From the NCBI GenBank assembly GCA_037176705.1, contig CM073899.1, positions 3,658,001 through 3,722,000 of the forward strand: 64,000 bases of DNA, in the 5' to 3' direction. Of the stretch, positions 34,560 to 46,639 are shown one piece after another. This DNA comes from Molossus alvarezi. Its lineage: Eukaryota > Chordata > Mammalia > Chiroptera > Molossidae. The stretch's first letter is position 1; every line of letters starts with the position of its first letter. A program made the translations under genes and the position numbers. The notes beneath the pieces were generated by a model. It had not been told where the DNA came from and made no database searches. It saw only the letters and a program-made list of their open reading frames with translations.

Positions 34560-36758
34560 CTGATTCTCAGGAAGGGTTCATATCTGCTTTCACCCTCCGG
34601 GCAGCTTTGATGGGTTTTTTCCTTTCTGCTTTTCTGGGCTCTGGAATGTACCCCTTCAGAATTTGAAACTAACACATAGCTAAGCCGTGTCCTGTAACAC
34701 AGCAGACTTTGTCCTTGTCGGGAATACTGACAGGGTGCACTAAAGTCGGCGAGAAGTAGTGGCGGGGCAGCCCAGGCCCGCTGGGAACCTTGCCACACTC
34801 TCAGGCATGCGCCTTGGCCACCAGTTCTGGTTCTGACAACCTGCACGATTGCTCTCAGTGCACTGAACGCTTCCTGGTGCATTGCAAGGGCCTTGGTGCG
34901 TGTGGAATGCACAGCCCTTCTCTCCTAAAACGTCAGACATTCCTTCACCCATCTACCTTGTTACAAAAATAACGCTCCGGGAAACACGGACATCTGAGAC
35001 TGGGTGCTGACTTGCTCACTCGTAGCATCGATGATTGCCGCTGGAGAACAGCTATTCGTCCTGCACAGATAGATCACATGGCCGCAGAGTCCTCATCACA
35101 GGCTCCACAGCTCATGTGCATAATTTCCCATGAGCCTCCCAGCAACCTCAGGGGACAGATATTGTCACACACACGCCCATCATTCGACTGAGCCAGCTCG
35201 CCGGATTGACACCTCAGTACGGACAGTGATCGCTGTCATTGTCAATCTGTCTGTATTCCCTAATTCAGAAACTCTTTGGGCATTTTCTCACCCTAGAGAG
35301 CGAGCCCTCATTTAACTGGTTTTACCAGTAAATGTCCTCAGTGCAGTCAGGTCCCACCCACATCCCCAGCTGTTCCCGTCATTCCTGGTTCACGACTTGG
35401 TCCTCATCAGACCACTGCTTGGTCTTCCTCGGATGGGGCTTGAGGACGTGAACCCCCTGAGGCAGCAAGGCCACCTCCCACTCGGACCGAGATGAGGAGA
35501 GCATAGGCCCTGTCCCATTAGTGCTCTGTCCCCAACCACAGGTACGGGCCATCATCTCCCACAGCTTCCAGAAGACAGCCGAAGACAGGACAGCATCCGC
35601 TCCTTGAGGTCTTTGGCTTTTCAAAACCGTCTCTCCCTGGTCCAGCCCTTAGGCTCATAAAATATTTAGACATAAACCACTGACATCTTTCTAGAGGACT
35701 TGACTCACATTGAATCATTTAAGCCTCCATGAATTGGATTCTGTTGAACCAGCATCAAAAAACATCACGGAGCCCTGAGCTCTCCTGCAGAACTTGCCAT
35801 CAGCCTTTTTATAAAATTCCAGAACAAGGATGGGCTGAGTCTGGGTGTGACGCAGGGGCTCTGAGAGCCAGAACAGTGCTCAGTGAGGAGCACAATGCCC
35901 ATTTCCTGTGAGCAAAGGAAAATACAGTGGCCGTCAACTTTCTGTACAGTATTTCTTTGTAAAATACACACTGTTGTAATTACATTAGGACCAACAGCTG
36001 ATGGAATTCAGGCCGGTGCCCAGAACAAGCCATCAGTGCTGAGGAAGGAGGATTTCCAGGCCACAGCTTTTCTGAGGGATACCTTGTTCTGTAGAAACGT
36101 CGCCGCGTTTCCCGTTTGCTTGAATGAGCTGTTTATGGCACAGTGCTAAATGCATTATAGAAATTGAAATTTGATGCTACATTACCCAGTGAGATTCTCA
36201 AATAAAATCCCAAGTCGGCCACCAGACAAAGTCTGTTCCTGGTGCAGTTCAGAGACACTCCCCGCAGGAGCTCCAAGACAATCCCCCACGATGCAATGCG
36301 CCATGTTCTCAGTAGTCAGTGGATGATACAATGTTTCACAGGAGACACTCCATAGTTCCCGCTGATCATACTGTTCTAAATTCACTGCGGGAGGGAAAGC
36401 TATTAAATTTCTCACAAAATTTATTTAGCTCTGTCACCATTTCTTCTAACAATTTAGAGTAACCAATAGTCACTAGAAATTACTGACAATCCTTTATGAC
36501 TTTATTTATTCATTTAATAAAAACAGACTACATATCTGTGTCCATGTGTTTCATAGATTTTTACAGAGCATTAACCACGGGTCACACACTGGACATGGAA
36601 AATATATGGATGAGGCTGTGCCCGCCCCCAATTTTAATAGTCTCATTATGCCAAATAATGAGTATCATTAAGTATTTTTAAACAAAAAAAGATAGGGGTC
36701 TTAAATCGTTTAAAATAACATTAACAACTATTTATCTTGTGTGAGGTGTTAAGAAAAA
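34560..36758. other. Intergenic single-copy block
   Basis: 2.2 kb almost free of recognised repeats; a MIR-like trace at about 35110-35220. No exon recognised on either strand, although this is where a neighbouring gene could have shown itself. Confidence 0.5.
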
Positions 36759-38237
36759 CACTTTATCTCACTTTTTTTCTTTGTTATGGATGTTTCTCCT
36801 TTTTTCCCAATTGACACCCTCCTCTGCATTCCCCCCACACCGTCCCCAGCTTTGTTGTCTATGTCCATTGGTTATGCGTACATGCATGTAAGTTCTGTGG
36901 TTTATCTCTTCCCTACCCCCACCACCCCTTCTTCAGAGGTTGTCAGTCTGTACCCTACTTCCACATCTCTGGGTCTGCCCTATTCCTCAGACTGTTTTGT
37001 TCATTATATTCCACACATAAGTGAGATCATATGATATTTGTCTTTTTCTGCTTGACTTGTTTCACTGAGGATAATACTTTCTAGGTCCCTTCATGCCATC
37101 TCAAAGGATAAGAGATGTTTCTTTCTTACAGCTGCATAATACTCCATTGGGTACATGTGCCACAGTTTTTTTATCCATTTGTCTACTGATGGACACTTGG
37201 GCTGTTTGCAGATCTTAGCTATTATAAATAGTGCTGCTATGAACATGGGGGTACACATATTCTTTCTGATTGGTGTTTCAGGCTTCTTAGGGTATATTCC
37301 TGGAAGTGGGACCCCTGGGTCAAATGGTAATTCAACTTTTAAATGTTTGAGGTAACACCATAGTGTTTTCCATAGTGGCTGCACCAGTCTGCATTCCCAC
37401 CAGCCGTGTATTAGAGTCCCCTTTTCTCCACACCCTCGCCAACACTTGTTGTTTGATGATTTGTCGATGGCGGTCATTCTGACAGATGTGAGGTGATACC
37501 TCATTGCTGTTTTAATTTGCATCTCTCTGATGATTAGTGATGTTGAGCATTTCTTCATATGTCTCTTGGCCATTTGTATGTCCTGTGTGGAGAGGTGTCT
37601 GTTTAGGTCCTCTGCCCATTCTTTAATTGGGTTCTTTGTCTTCCTTTTGTTGAGTTGTATGAGCACTCTATATATTTTGGAAATTAATCCCTTATCTGAT
37701 GTATCATTGGCAATGATGTTCTCCCATACAGTGGGTTGCCTTTCCATTTTGATGATTGTATCTTTTGCTGTGCAGAAGCTTTTTAGTTAGTCCCATGTGT
37801 TCATTTTTTAGTTTTGTTTCTGTTACCTTAGGTGATGTATCAGGGAAAATTCTGCTGCATATGATGTCCAAAATTTTGTTGCCTACATTTTCTTTAAGGA
37901 TTTTTATGGATTCACGGGTCACATTTAAGTCTTTTATCCATTTTGAGTTTATTCTTGTGTATGGTGTAAGTTGATGGTCTAGTTTCATTTTTTTGCGTGT
38001 AGCTGTTCAATTTTCCCCAATTTATTAAAGAGGCTGTCTGCACTCCATTGTGTGCTTTTGCCTCCTTTCTTAAATATTAATTGAGCATAATGTCTTGGGT
38101 CCATTTCTGGGTTCTCTGTTCTGTTCTACTGGCCTATATGCCTGTTCTTGTGCCAGTACCAGGCTGTTTTGATTACAGTAGCTTTGTAATATAACCTGAT
38201 ATCCGGTACTGTGATCACACCTTTGTCCTTCTTTTTC

Positions 38238-40428
38238 TTTTTCTTTCTTTTTTTTTTTCAAATCTTTATTGTTGGATGTAAAATGTATTACAGATGTTCC
38301 ACATTTTTCCCCCATTGATGCCCTCCTCCCCACTCCCGTCCCCCTCCCACCTTTTCCCACACTATTGTCTGTGTCCATTGGTTATGCATATGAGTTCTTT
38401 GGTTTATTTCTTTCCACCACCCCCCCCAACCCCTTTCCCTTTGAGGTTTGTCAGTCTAGCAATGAATTTGTGCTTCTTAATCCCTTCACCTTTTTCACCC
38501 ATTTCCCCCAACGCCCTTCCCAACTGGCAACCAACAAAATGTTCTCTGTTTCTTTGAGAATGTTTCTGTTCTGCCTGTTCATTTTGTTTGTAGATTCCAT
38601 TGTTGATAGATATGTATTCATTGCCATTTTGTTTGTTCATACATTTTATCTTTTTCTTCAAAAAGACCCTTCATCATTTCATATAATAGCGGTTTGGTGG
38701 TGATGAACTCCTTTAACTTTTTTTTGTCTGGGAAAGTTTTTATATGTCCATCTATTCTAAATGACAGCTTTGCAGGATAGAGTAATTTTGGTTGTAGGTT
38801 CTTGGTTTTCATCACTCTGAATATTTCTTGCCACTCCCTTCTGGCCTGCAAAGTTTCTTTTGAGAAATCAGCTGACAGCCTAATGGGAACTCCCTTGTAG
38901 GTAACTAGCTGCCTTTCTCTTGCTGCTTTTAAGATTCTCTCTTTGTCTTGAACCTTTTGCATTTTGATGATGATGCGTCTTTGTGTGGGCCTCATGGGGT
39001 TCATCTTGTTTGGGACTCTCTGTGCTTCCTGGACTTGTATGTCTGTTTCCTTCACCAAGTTAGGAAAGTTTTCTGCCATTATTGTTTCAAACAGGTTTTC
39101 GATTTCTTGTTCTCTCTCTTCTCCTTCTGGCACCCTCAAGATGCGAATGTTGGCACGCTTGAAGTTGTCCCAGAGGCTCCTTACACTATCCTCATTTTTT
39201 TGGATTCTTTTTTCTTTTTGCTATTCTGATTGGGGATTTTTTGCTTCCTTATATTCCAAATTGATGGTTTGCTTCTTGGATTTATATACTCTATTATTGA
39301 AGCTGTGTAAATTACTCTTTATTTCAGTTAATGCCTTCTTCAATTCTAACTGTGTATCCATGATTTCTAACTGGTCCTTTTTTATGCTCTTGAGGCCCTC
39401 CGTAAGGTCACTGAGGTTCTCACTAAGTTCATTGAGCATCCTTATAAGCAGTATTTTGAACTCAGTATCTGTTAGGTTGCTTATCTCACTTTTGCTTAGT
39501 TCTTTTATTGGGGTTTTGTTCTGTTCTTTCATTTGGGACCTGTTTCTTTGTATCCTCATTTTGGCTGCCTCCCTGTGTTTGTTTCAGTGTATTACTTAAT
39601 GAGAGGTATGGGGCTCGCTGAGACCCGATGCTGCTCGTTTGAAAGAATTTAGGAAAAACCTGAAGCAGGATCCAAGACCGGCCAATCCTATGGTTAAGCA
39701 AGTGGCAACAGCTTGGGTGGGCTTGAAAGTTGGGTGGGGCGGGGCGGGGCCTCAGGGAGTCACCAGGGCGGGGCTACCAGTGTGAGCCAGGTTGCTGGAG
39801 TCCCAGATGTGGCTTCTGTCTGCCGCCCCCGGGAAGGGCTCACCAAAGGAACAAAGGCCTCTGATGGCACGTTTGTCCCCGGGGAAGCCCCCTCTTTTGC
39901 CCTCCCTCCAGTGCCAGACAGCTCAGTTCTTCCCTGTATGTCTCGGGCGCCCCTCGAGCTGCCTCCCCTCCGAGCTTAGAGGGAGAGAGTCCGATAAGTC
40001 CGTGCGCGGGCCCTTTAGGGAGCTGCCTGGGGCTCCAGCCACCTCAGCTTCCCTGAGCCTCAGTTCCCACTGGTTTTTCCAGCCAGAAGTTATGGGGATT
40101 CTCTTCCTGGCACTGGAACCCTGAGCGGGGCACCTGGTGTGGGACGGGGACCCCTCAGTCCTCAGGAAGGACCTTCCCAGCCGCGGGAGCCTCCTGATTT
40201 TTATCCGCCACACGTGGGTGTGGGACCAGCCCGTCGTGCCGCTGCTGCCCCTCCTACCAGTCTGGATGTGGCTGCTGCTTTAATTCCGTAGTTGTAGGAC
40301 TTCCATTCAGCTTGATTTCAGGCCGTTTTGAATGATGATTGTGCTGTAGTTTAGTTGTAACTTTGATGTGGTTGTGGGAGGACGCGATATCGCGTTTACC
40401 TACCTGCCATCTTGACCGGAAGTCCTTC
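38238..40428 (-). mobile_element. Half-L1 (HAL1-like) element, ORF1 only, nested in L1-B
   Basis: Minus strand, TSD tccttctttttc at 38226-38237 and 40429-40440. In sense: GC-rich 5' region (about 40428-39600, starting cttccggtcaagatggcagg), one ORF1 frame (39559-38618), about 380 bases of 3' UTR, and an A-rich tail. No ORF2 at all. The ORF1 frame spans 314 codons with a single TAG at 39221-39223. It carries an N-terminal coiled-coil-like half and the NFPNLVKETDIQVQEAQRVP RNA-binding region typical of L1 ORF1p. Known: ORF1-only L1 derivatives are called HAL1 and depend on L1 enzymes. Family assignment is inferred from structure. Confidence 0.85.
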
Positions 40429-43400
40429 TCCTTCTTTTTCAAGATTGCTGGGGCTATTTGGGGTCTTTTTTGGTTCCATATTAGCTTTTGAAGTATTTGT
40501 TCCAGTTCTGTGAAATATGTCATTGGTATTTTAATGAGAATTGCATTGAATTTATAGATTGCTTTAGGTAATATGGATATTTTAATGATGTTATTTCTTC
40601 TAATCCATGAACAAGGTATGTGCTTCCATTTTTTTATATCTTCCTCTATTTTTTTTTAATGTCTTGTAGTTTTCTGCAAATAGGTTCTTTACTTCTTCAG
40701 TTAAGTTTACTCCTAAGTGTCCTAATTTTTTTGCCATGACGGTAAATGGGACTGCTTTTTTCAGTTTTTCTTTCTGTGAGTTCATCATTGGTGTATAAGA
40801 ATGCCATTGATTTCTTGACATTAACTTTGTATCCTGCTACTTTGCCAAATTCATTTATTAAGTCTAGTAGATTTTTGATGGAGTCCTTAGGGTTTTCTAC
40901 ATATAATATCATGTCATCTGCAAATAATGATAGTTTCACTACCTCCATTCCAATTTGGATCCCTTTTATTTTTTCTTCCTGATTGCTGTGGCTAAGACTT
41001 CCAGTACTATGTTAAATAAGAGTGGCGAAAGTGGGCATCCCTGTCTTGTTCCCATTCTTAAGGGAAATGCTTTTAGTTTTTGCCCATTGAGTATGATGTT
41101 GGCTGTAGGCCTTTCATATATGGCCTTTATTATGTCGAGATATGATCCCCCTATTCCCACATTGCTGAGCGTTTTCATCAAAAATGGATGCTGGATTTTG
41201 TCAAAGGCTTTTTCGGCATCTATTGATATGACCATGTGGTTTTTATTCTTCATTTTATTTATGTGGTGTATCACATTTATTGATTTGTGAATATTGTACC
41301 AGCCTTGCATCCCTGGGATGATCCCACTTGGTCATGGTGAATAATTTTTTTGGTGTATTGCTGGATTTGATTTGCTAGTATTTTGTTCAGGATTTTGGGA
41401 TCCATGTTCATCAGGGATATTGGCCTGTAGTTTTCTTTTTTGTAGTGTCTTTTTCTGGTTTTGGAATTAGAATTATGCTGGCTGCATAAAACAAGTTTGG
41501 AAGTCTTCCTTCTTGAATTTTTAGAAAGAGTTTGAGGAGAATGGGTGTTAGTTCTTCTTCGAATATTCGGTAAAACTACCCCGTGAAGCCATCCGGGCCT
41601 GGGCTTTTGTTTGCTGGGAGAGTCTTGATTACATCTTCAAGTTCTTCTGTTGTTATTGGTCTGTTCAACTTTTCTATCTCTTCCTGGTCCAGTTTTGGGA
41701 GACTATGTGTTTTTAGAAGTTTGTCAATTTCACTTAGATTGTTGTATTTGTTGCCATATAATTGTTCATAGTATTTGTTAACGATCTTTTGTATTTCTGT
41801 GGTGTCAGTTGTTACTTCTCCTCTTTCAGTTCTGATTTTGTGTATTTGGGTTCTCTCTCTTTGTTTCTTGGTGAGTCTAGCTAAGGATCCATCAATCTTG
41901 TTTATCTTTTTGAAAAACCAGCTCTTTGTTTCATTGACCCTTTGAATTGTCTTTTTGGACTCTATGTCATTTATTTCTGCTCTGATCTTTACTATTTCCT
42001 TCCTTCTACTTGCTCTGGGTTTTCTTTTTGTTTGCTTTCTAGTTCTTTAAGTTGTGAGGTTAGATAGTCTATTAGAAATTTTTCTTGCTTCCTGAGGTAG
42101 GCCTGAAATGCTATGAACTTCCTTCTCAGAACTGCTTTTGCTGCATCCCATAGATTTTGTCTTGTTGTGTGTTCATTTTCATTGGTTTCCAGGAAGTTTT
42201 TAATTTCTTCCTTGATCTCCATGGTAACTCATTCATTGTTTAACATGCTTTGTAGCCTCCATGTTTTCAAATGTCTTTGCATGTTCTTGTTGCAATTGAT
42301 TTCTAGTTTCATGCCATTGTGAGCTGAGAAGATGCTTGATATGATTTCAATCTTCTTGAACGTGTAGAGACTTAGTTTGTGTCCTAACATGTGGTCTATC
42401 TTTGAGAATGTCCCATGTGCACTTGAGAAGAATGTGAATTCTGTAGTTTTGGGGTGTAATTCTCTGTAGATATCTATTAAATCCATTTGGTCTAGTGCTT
42501 CATTTAGAGTCTCTGTTTCCTTGCTAATTTTTTGTCTAGAAGATCAACAGGGTGTTGAAGTCCCCTGCTATGATTGTATTGCTGTCGATTTCCCCTTTGA
42601 AGTCCTTCAGAAGATTTTTAATATATTTCGGTGCTCCTATATTGGGTGCATATATGTTTACCAAGGTAATATCTTCCTGTTGGATAGATCCTTTCAATAT
42701 TATGTAGTGGCCTTCTTTGTCTCTAGTTATGGCCTTCATTTTGAAATCTATTTTATCAGATATGAGTATTGCTACCCCAGCTTTTTTTTTTTTTTGCTTT
42801 CCATTCACTAGGAAGATTTTTTCCCACCCCTTCACTTTCAACCTATGTGAGTCTTTGTTGTGAGGTGGGTCTCTTGTAAACAACATATATATGAATCATG
42901 CTTTCTTATCCAATCAGCGATTCTGTGTCTTTTCATCAGAGCATTCAATCCATTTACATTTAAGGTGATTATTGATACGTACTTATTTATTGCCAATTTT
43001 GGTTAGTATGGTTCCATTTTTCTTCCCATTTCTTCTGCTAATTACAGCAGTCCTTTTAACATTTCTTGCAGTGCTGGTTTGGGGCTAATGTATTCCCTTA
43101 GTCTTTTTTTTTTTTTTGGTCTGGGAAGCTCTTTATTTGACCTTCTATTTTGAATGATAGCCTTGCTCGGTAGAGTAGTCTTGGATTCAGATCCTTGTTT
43201 TTCATGACCTTGATTACTTCATGCCATTCCCTCTGGCCTATAGTGTTTCTGTTGAGAAGTCAGCTGAGAGCCTTATGGGGGTTCCTTTGTATGTAACTGG
43301 TTGCTTATCTCTTACTGCCTTTAGGATTCTCTCTTTGTCTTTAATTTTTGGCATTTTAATTACTATATGTCTTGGTTTGGGCCTGTTTGGGTTCTTCTTA

Positions 43401-44751
43401 GTTGGGGCTCTCTGTGCTTCTTGAAGTTGAATGCCTTCTTCCTTCACCAAATTAGGGAAGTTTTCTATCACTGTTTCTTCAAATATATTCTCTAACACTT
43501 GCTCATTTTCTTCTTCGGGGACTCCTATGATGCAAATATTATTACGTTTCCAGTTGTCCCACAGTTCTTTTAAGCTTTCTTCCTGTTTTTTCATTGTTTT
43601 TTTCTTTTGGTTTTATGATTGGTTGATTTTTCTACCCTGTTTTCTAATTCACTAATCCGGTCCTCAGCTCCCTCTACTGTACTGTTTACACCTTCCAGTG
43701 TGTTCTTTATTTCTGCTATGTCATTCTTCATTTCTTCTTGGTGGTTTTGAATTTCCAATTGGTTGATTTTCAACATTTCTATGTCTTTTTCATGGTGTTG
43801 ATGTCCTTACTTATGCTGCTGAGCTTCCTCAAGATCATGACTCTGAATTCTAGCTCTGTTAACTTGCTTAACTGCACCTCATTTATCTCAACTTCGGTAG
43901 ATATCTCTTGTTCTTTCATTTGGCATTTGTTTCTTTGTTTCACCATTTTGCCTATCACAGTGGGCTTTGGAGCCTGCCATATTTTCCCTGTGGATGTTGG
44001 AATTCTGCTATTTGTGGCTCCCTCTCCTGGGTTTGGATGAGTGAGGAAGGACCCACGTTAAAAAGCACTCTCAAGTCTTACTTTTCTGGGCAGAGTTGCA
44101 AGCACAGGAATGGTTCAGTTATCCTCTAGCTTTTTGCCTGGGGCTATTAATTGGGGTTACTTGAAGAGCCTTGGTTTCTCAGTTGAATGAAAACTCCCTT
44201 AGGTATTCAGAGTAAGGGGATTTCCTGAGGGTGGGGCAGATGCTGGTTGTTAATTGTTCTCAATTTGCATTTCAATCGCCCACCTGGGTGGGGTTGAATC
44301 TCCAAGGGAGGGGCTGCCACCTCTCCCCAGAGCCTTGGGAAGGAGTAAGATGACCACTGTCCTGTGTGGCTGCAACTCAGCAAAAGCTTTGTCACCCTCC
44401 AAATCCCGACTGTCCCCACACAGTTCCAGTCCAGTCCATCCTCCCTGTGCCAGAGCCCAAGGTGAGTGGCTGTGGCCATTTTAGTATCTGTCCCGGCTCT
44501 GCGCTTTGGAGCCGCTTGGGATTGTAACCCGAGGGTGCTTCTCACAGTTCAGACTGCTGCTGTCTGTGGGCCCTCAGCCTCCCTCTCACTCCTCCACAAT
44601 CCTACCAGGATCAAGTCAGTGTCCCTGGTTATATGGTCTCCAAGCTGCTTTTCTGTTGCTTTATCCCAACGATTTGTCTTTATTTTCATTGTAATTCCAA
44701 TTTGGTCCTGGGAGATGGTCTGTGTAGCTTCCATTCACTCCACTGCCATTT

Positions 44752-44945
44752 TGGAATCATCTTCCAAAGAAACTCTCCAAGTCTTATCTTCTGGCCTCAG
44801 GATGAGCAGGTCTCCACACCCACCGACAGGCTTCAGGTTCACACAGAGGCTTTCAAGGGGTCAGTCATATCCGTCTTCCCAACGGTCTCAACACCGCCAC
44901 ACAGTGCTCTCAAGGCTGTGTTCTTGGAAGTCATTCCCCCTGAGG
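44752..44945 (-). other. Extra ~190 bp inside the L1-B TSD (possible 5' transduction)
   Basis: Lies between the L1 start (aaaatggcagtggagtg in sense, near 44752) and the TSD. L1-C starts directly at the matching point (58890) with no such sequence. Not recognised as a repeat. Confidence 0.6.
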
Positions 44946-44961
44946 CACTTTATCTCACTTT

Positions 44962-45651
44962 AATGTAATACTCTGATTTTAAAAAGTGGCAGGTGTTAAC
45001 TCCAGATGATGAAACAGGTTTAAAGGGAGCAACGGGCACCTCTCATCACAGAGGGACCACTAAGCACTCCACATTTGATCGTTTCATCAGTTAAAACGTT
45101 TTGAGCTTAAAGTAGAACAACATGTAAAAGTGTCTTCAATCCAAGCACATTCAATGATGTTGCATCGGCAGAAGTCCGGAGACAAACCACTCCAAGGCTG
45201 GCTGCGTTTTCAGCTTCGCCCTTGGAGGCTTCTGTCTGTTTCTCCATGGCCCTCTGGACTCCCATCTCAGGACCACAGGGCGACCAGCCCAGCTTCAATT
45301 TCCCTTCTTCACAGGACAACATCCCAGGAGGGAAGGGATGGAGAACGTGCTCTGGTTTCTGTCTTTGAACTGGCAGGGCTTGGGGATAACAACCTTATTT
45401 ATAAACTCTGCATCAGACTCTTCCTTATGTTCCATTGGCCAAAACTGGGCCACGTGCCCCGCCCTGAAGCCAAGCACGGGCTAGGCGCGTGGACTAGGGG
45501 GATTGGTTAAGGTCAACTCAGATCTGTCCCTTGAAGCTGGGAGTGACTTTGCTTTTTACCAGAATAAAATCAGTTTTTGATGAGCAAGGGAGAGGGGGTA
45601 GCCAGTAGGCAGTCCTTCCAGTACCAAAAAGCTCATAGATTCCATGGAATA
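44962..45651. other. Intergenic, nothing recognised
   Basis: Single-copy sequence; no exon or repeat assigned. Confidence 0.5.
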
Positions 45652-45664
45652 AAGACTGTTCTAG

Positions 45665-45884
45665 GCCCAGCCGGTGTGGCTCAGTGGTTGAGTGTTGACC
45701 CTGCACCAAGAGGTCACTGGTTCGATTCCCAGTCAGGGCACATGCCCAGGTTGTATGCCTGACCCCCAGTGGGGGGCATGCAGGAGGCTGCCAACCAATG
45801 TTCTCTCTCATTGATGTTTCTATCTCTCTCTGCCTCTCCCTTTCTCTCTCTAAAATCAATAAAGGAAAAGAACTAAATAAAAAA
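45665..45884 (+). mobile_element. Ves-type SINE
   Basis: Plus-strand full copy between aagactgttctag (45652-45664) and aagaatgctctag (about 45885-45897). Confidence 0.9.
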
Positions 45885-45897
45885 AGAATGCTCTAGC

Positions 45898-46406
45898 TTG
45901 CCCAGGACATGGCATCCACCATAAGACTTGCACCCGGACAAGAAACTTTGAGTAGTTAACTTAAAACCGTGGGAATGAAGAGCGAGACAACTGCAGGACA
46001 TCTTAGCAGGCTCCACAGGGAATAGGCTGACATCACACTGGACCTGGATATGGGACCCGCCGGTGGAAGGGAAGGAACATCGACCTAAACCATGATATAA
46101 TGAGCACGTTACATTTTTGTTTTAAAACAATATACATCGTTGAGACAAAGATTGATAAGTCCACTTTCTTTTGACACTTTTCCTTTAATATAGATTAGGA
46201 GTAGTTTGTCTTCTCCATTCAGATTTCTTGACTGACATATAATATTTATATTTTTTAAATCTTTGAAACACATATTTTCAGTTCTTAAATGTATTGAAAG
46301 CTAGACTTCTAGGTTAAGACAGCAGACCAAAGAAACATCTTGTTAAGCCCCTTCTTCCTGAATCCCACTAAAACTGAAATAAAGGAAAATTTAAAATAAA
46401 TAATCT
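45898..46406. other. Intergenic AT-rich sequence
   Basis: No repeat or exon recognised. Confidence 0.5.
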
Positions 46407-46638
46407 GCCCTGGCCCTGTAGCATGGTTGGTTAGAGCTTCATCACAACACACCAAGGTTGCAGGTTCGATCCCTGGTCCAGGGCACAAATGAGAATCAAC
46501 TAATGAACGCATGAATAAGTGGAACAACAAATTGATGACTCTCTCTCTCCCTTCCTTTCTCTAAAAAAAAAAAAAAAAAAAAAAAAAAACCCAAAACAAA
46601 AAAATCAATGAAAACATGTCTTAAGGTGAATATTAAAA
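46407..46638 (+). mobile_element. tRNA-derived SINE, second subfamily
   Basis: Plus strand: gtagcatggttggttagagc head, gcaggttcgatccctggtcc B box, then aatgaacgcatgaataagtg, which the other Ves copies here lack. Poly-A of about 26 at 46564-46589 followed by a second cttaaggtgaatatt tail. Confidence 0.8.
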
Positions 46639-46639
46639 A

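Larger units (their letters stand above)
36775..44945 (-). mobile_element. L1-B, full-length LINE-1 split by a half-L1
   Basis: Minus strand, perfect 16-bp TSD cactttatctcacttt at 36759-36774 and 44946-44961. L1 sequence occupies 36775-38237 and 40429-about 44752, with 5' UTR about 44000-44752, ORF1 remnants 43238-43930 and ORF2 from about 42990 downward, including endonuclease (42536-42886) and reverse transcriptase with FADD (about 40910-40930). The ORF2 frame is broken by a TAG at 42536-42538 after a 14-nt net deletion, a TGA at 42229-42231, and a 1-nt deletion leading to a TAG at 41992-41994. About 190 bases between 44752 and the TSD are not L1-like. Confidence 0.93.
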
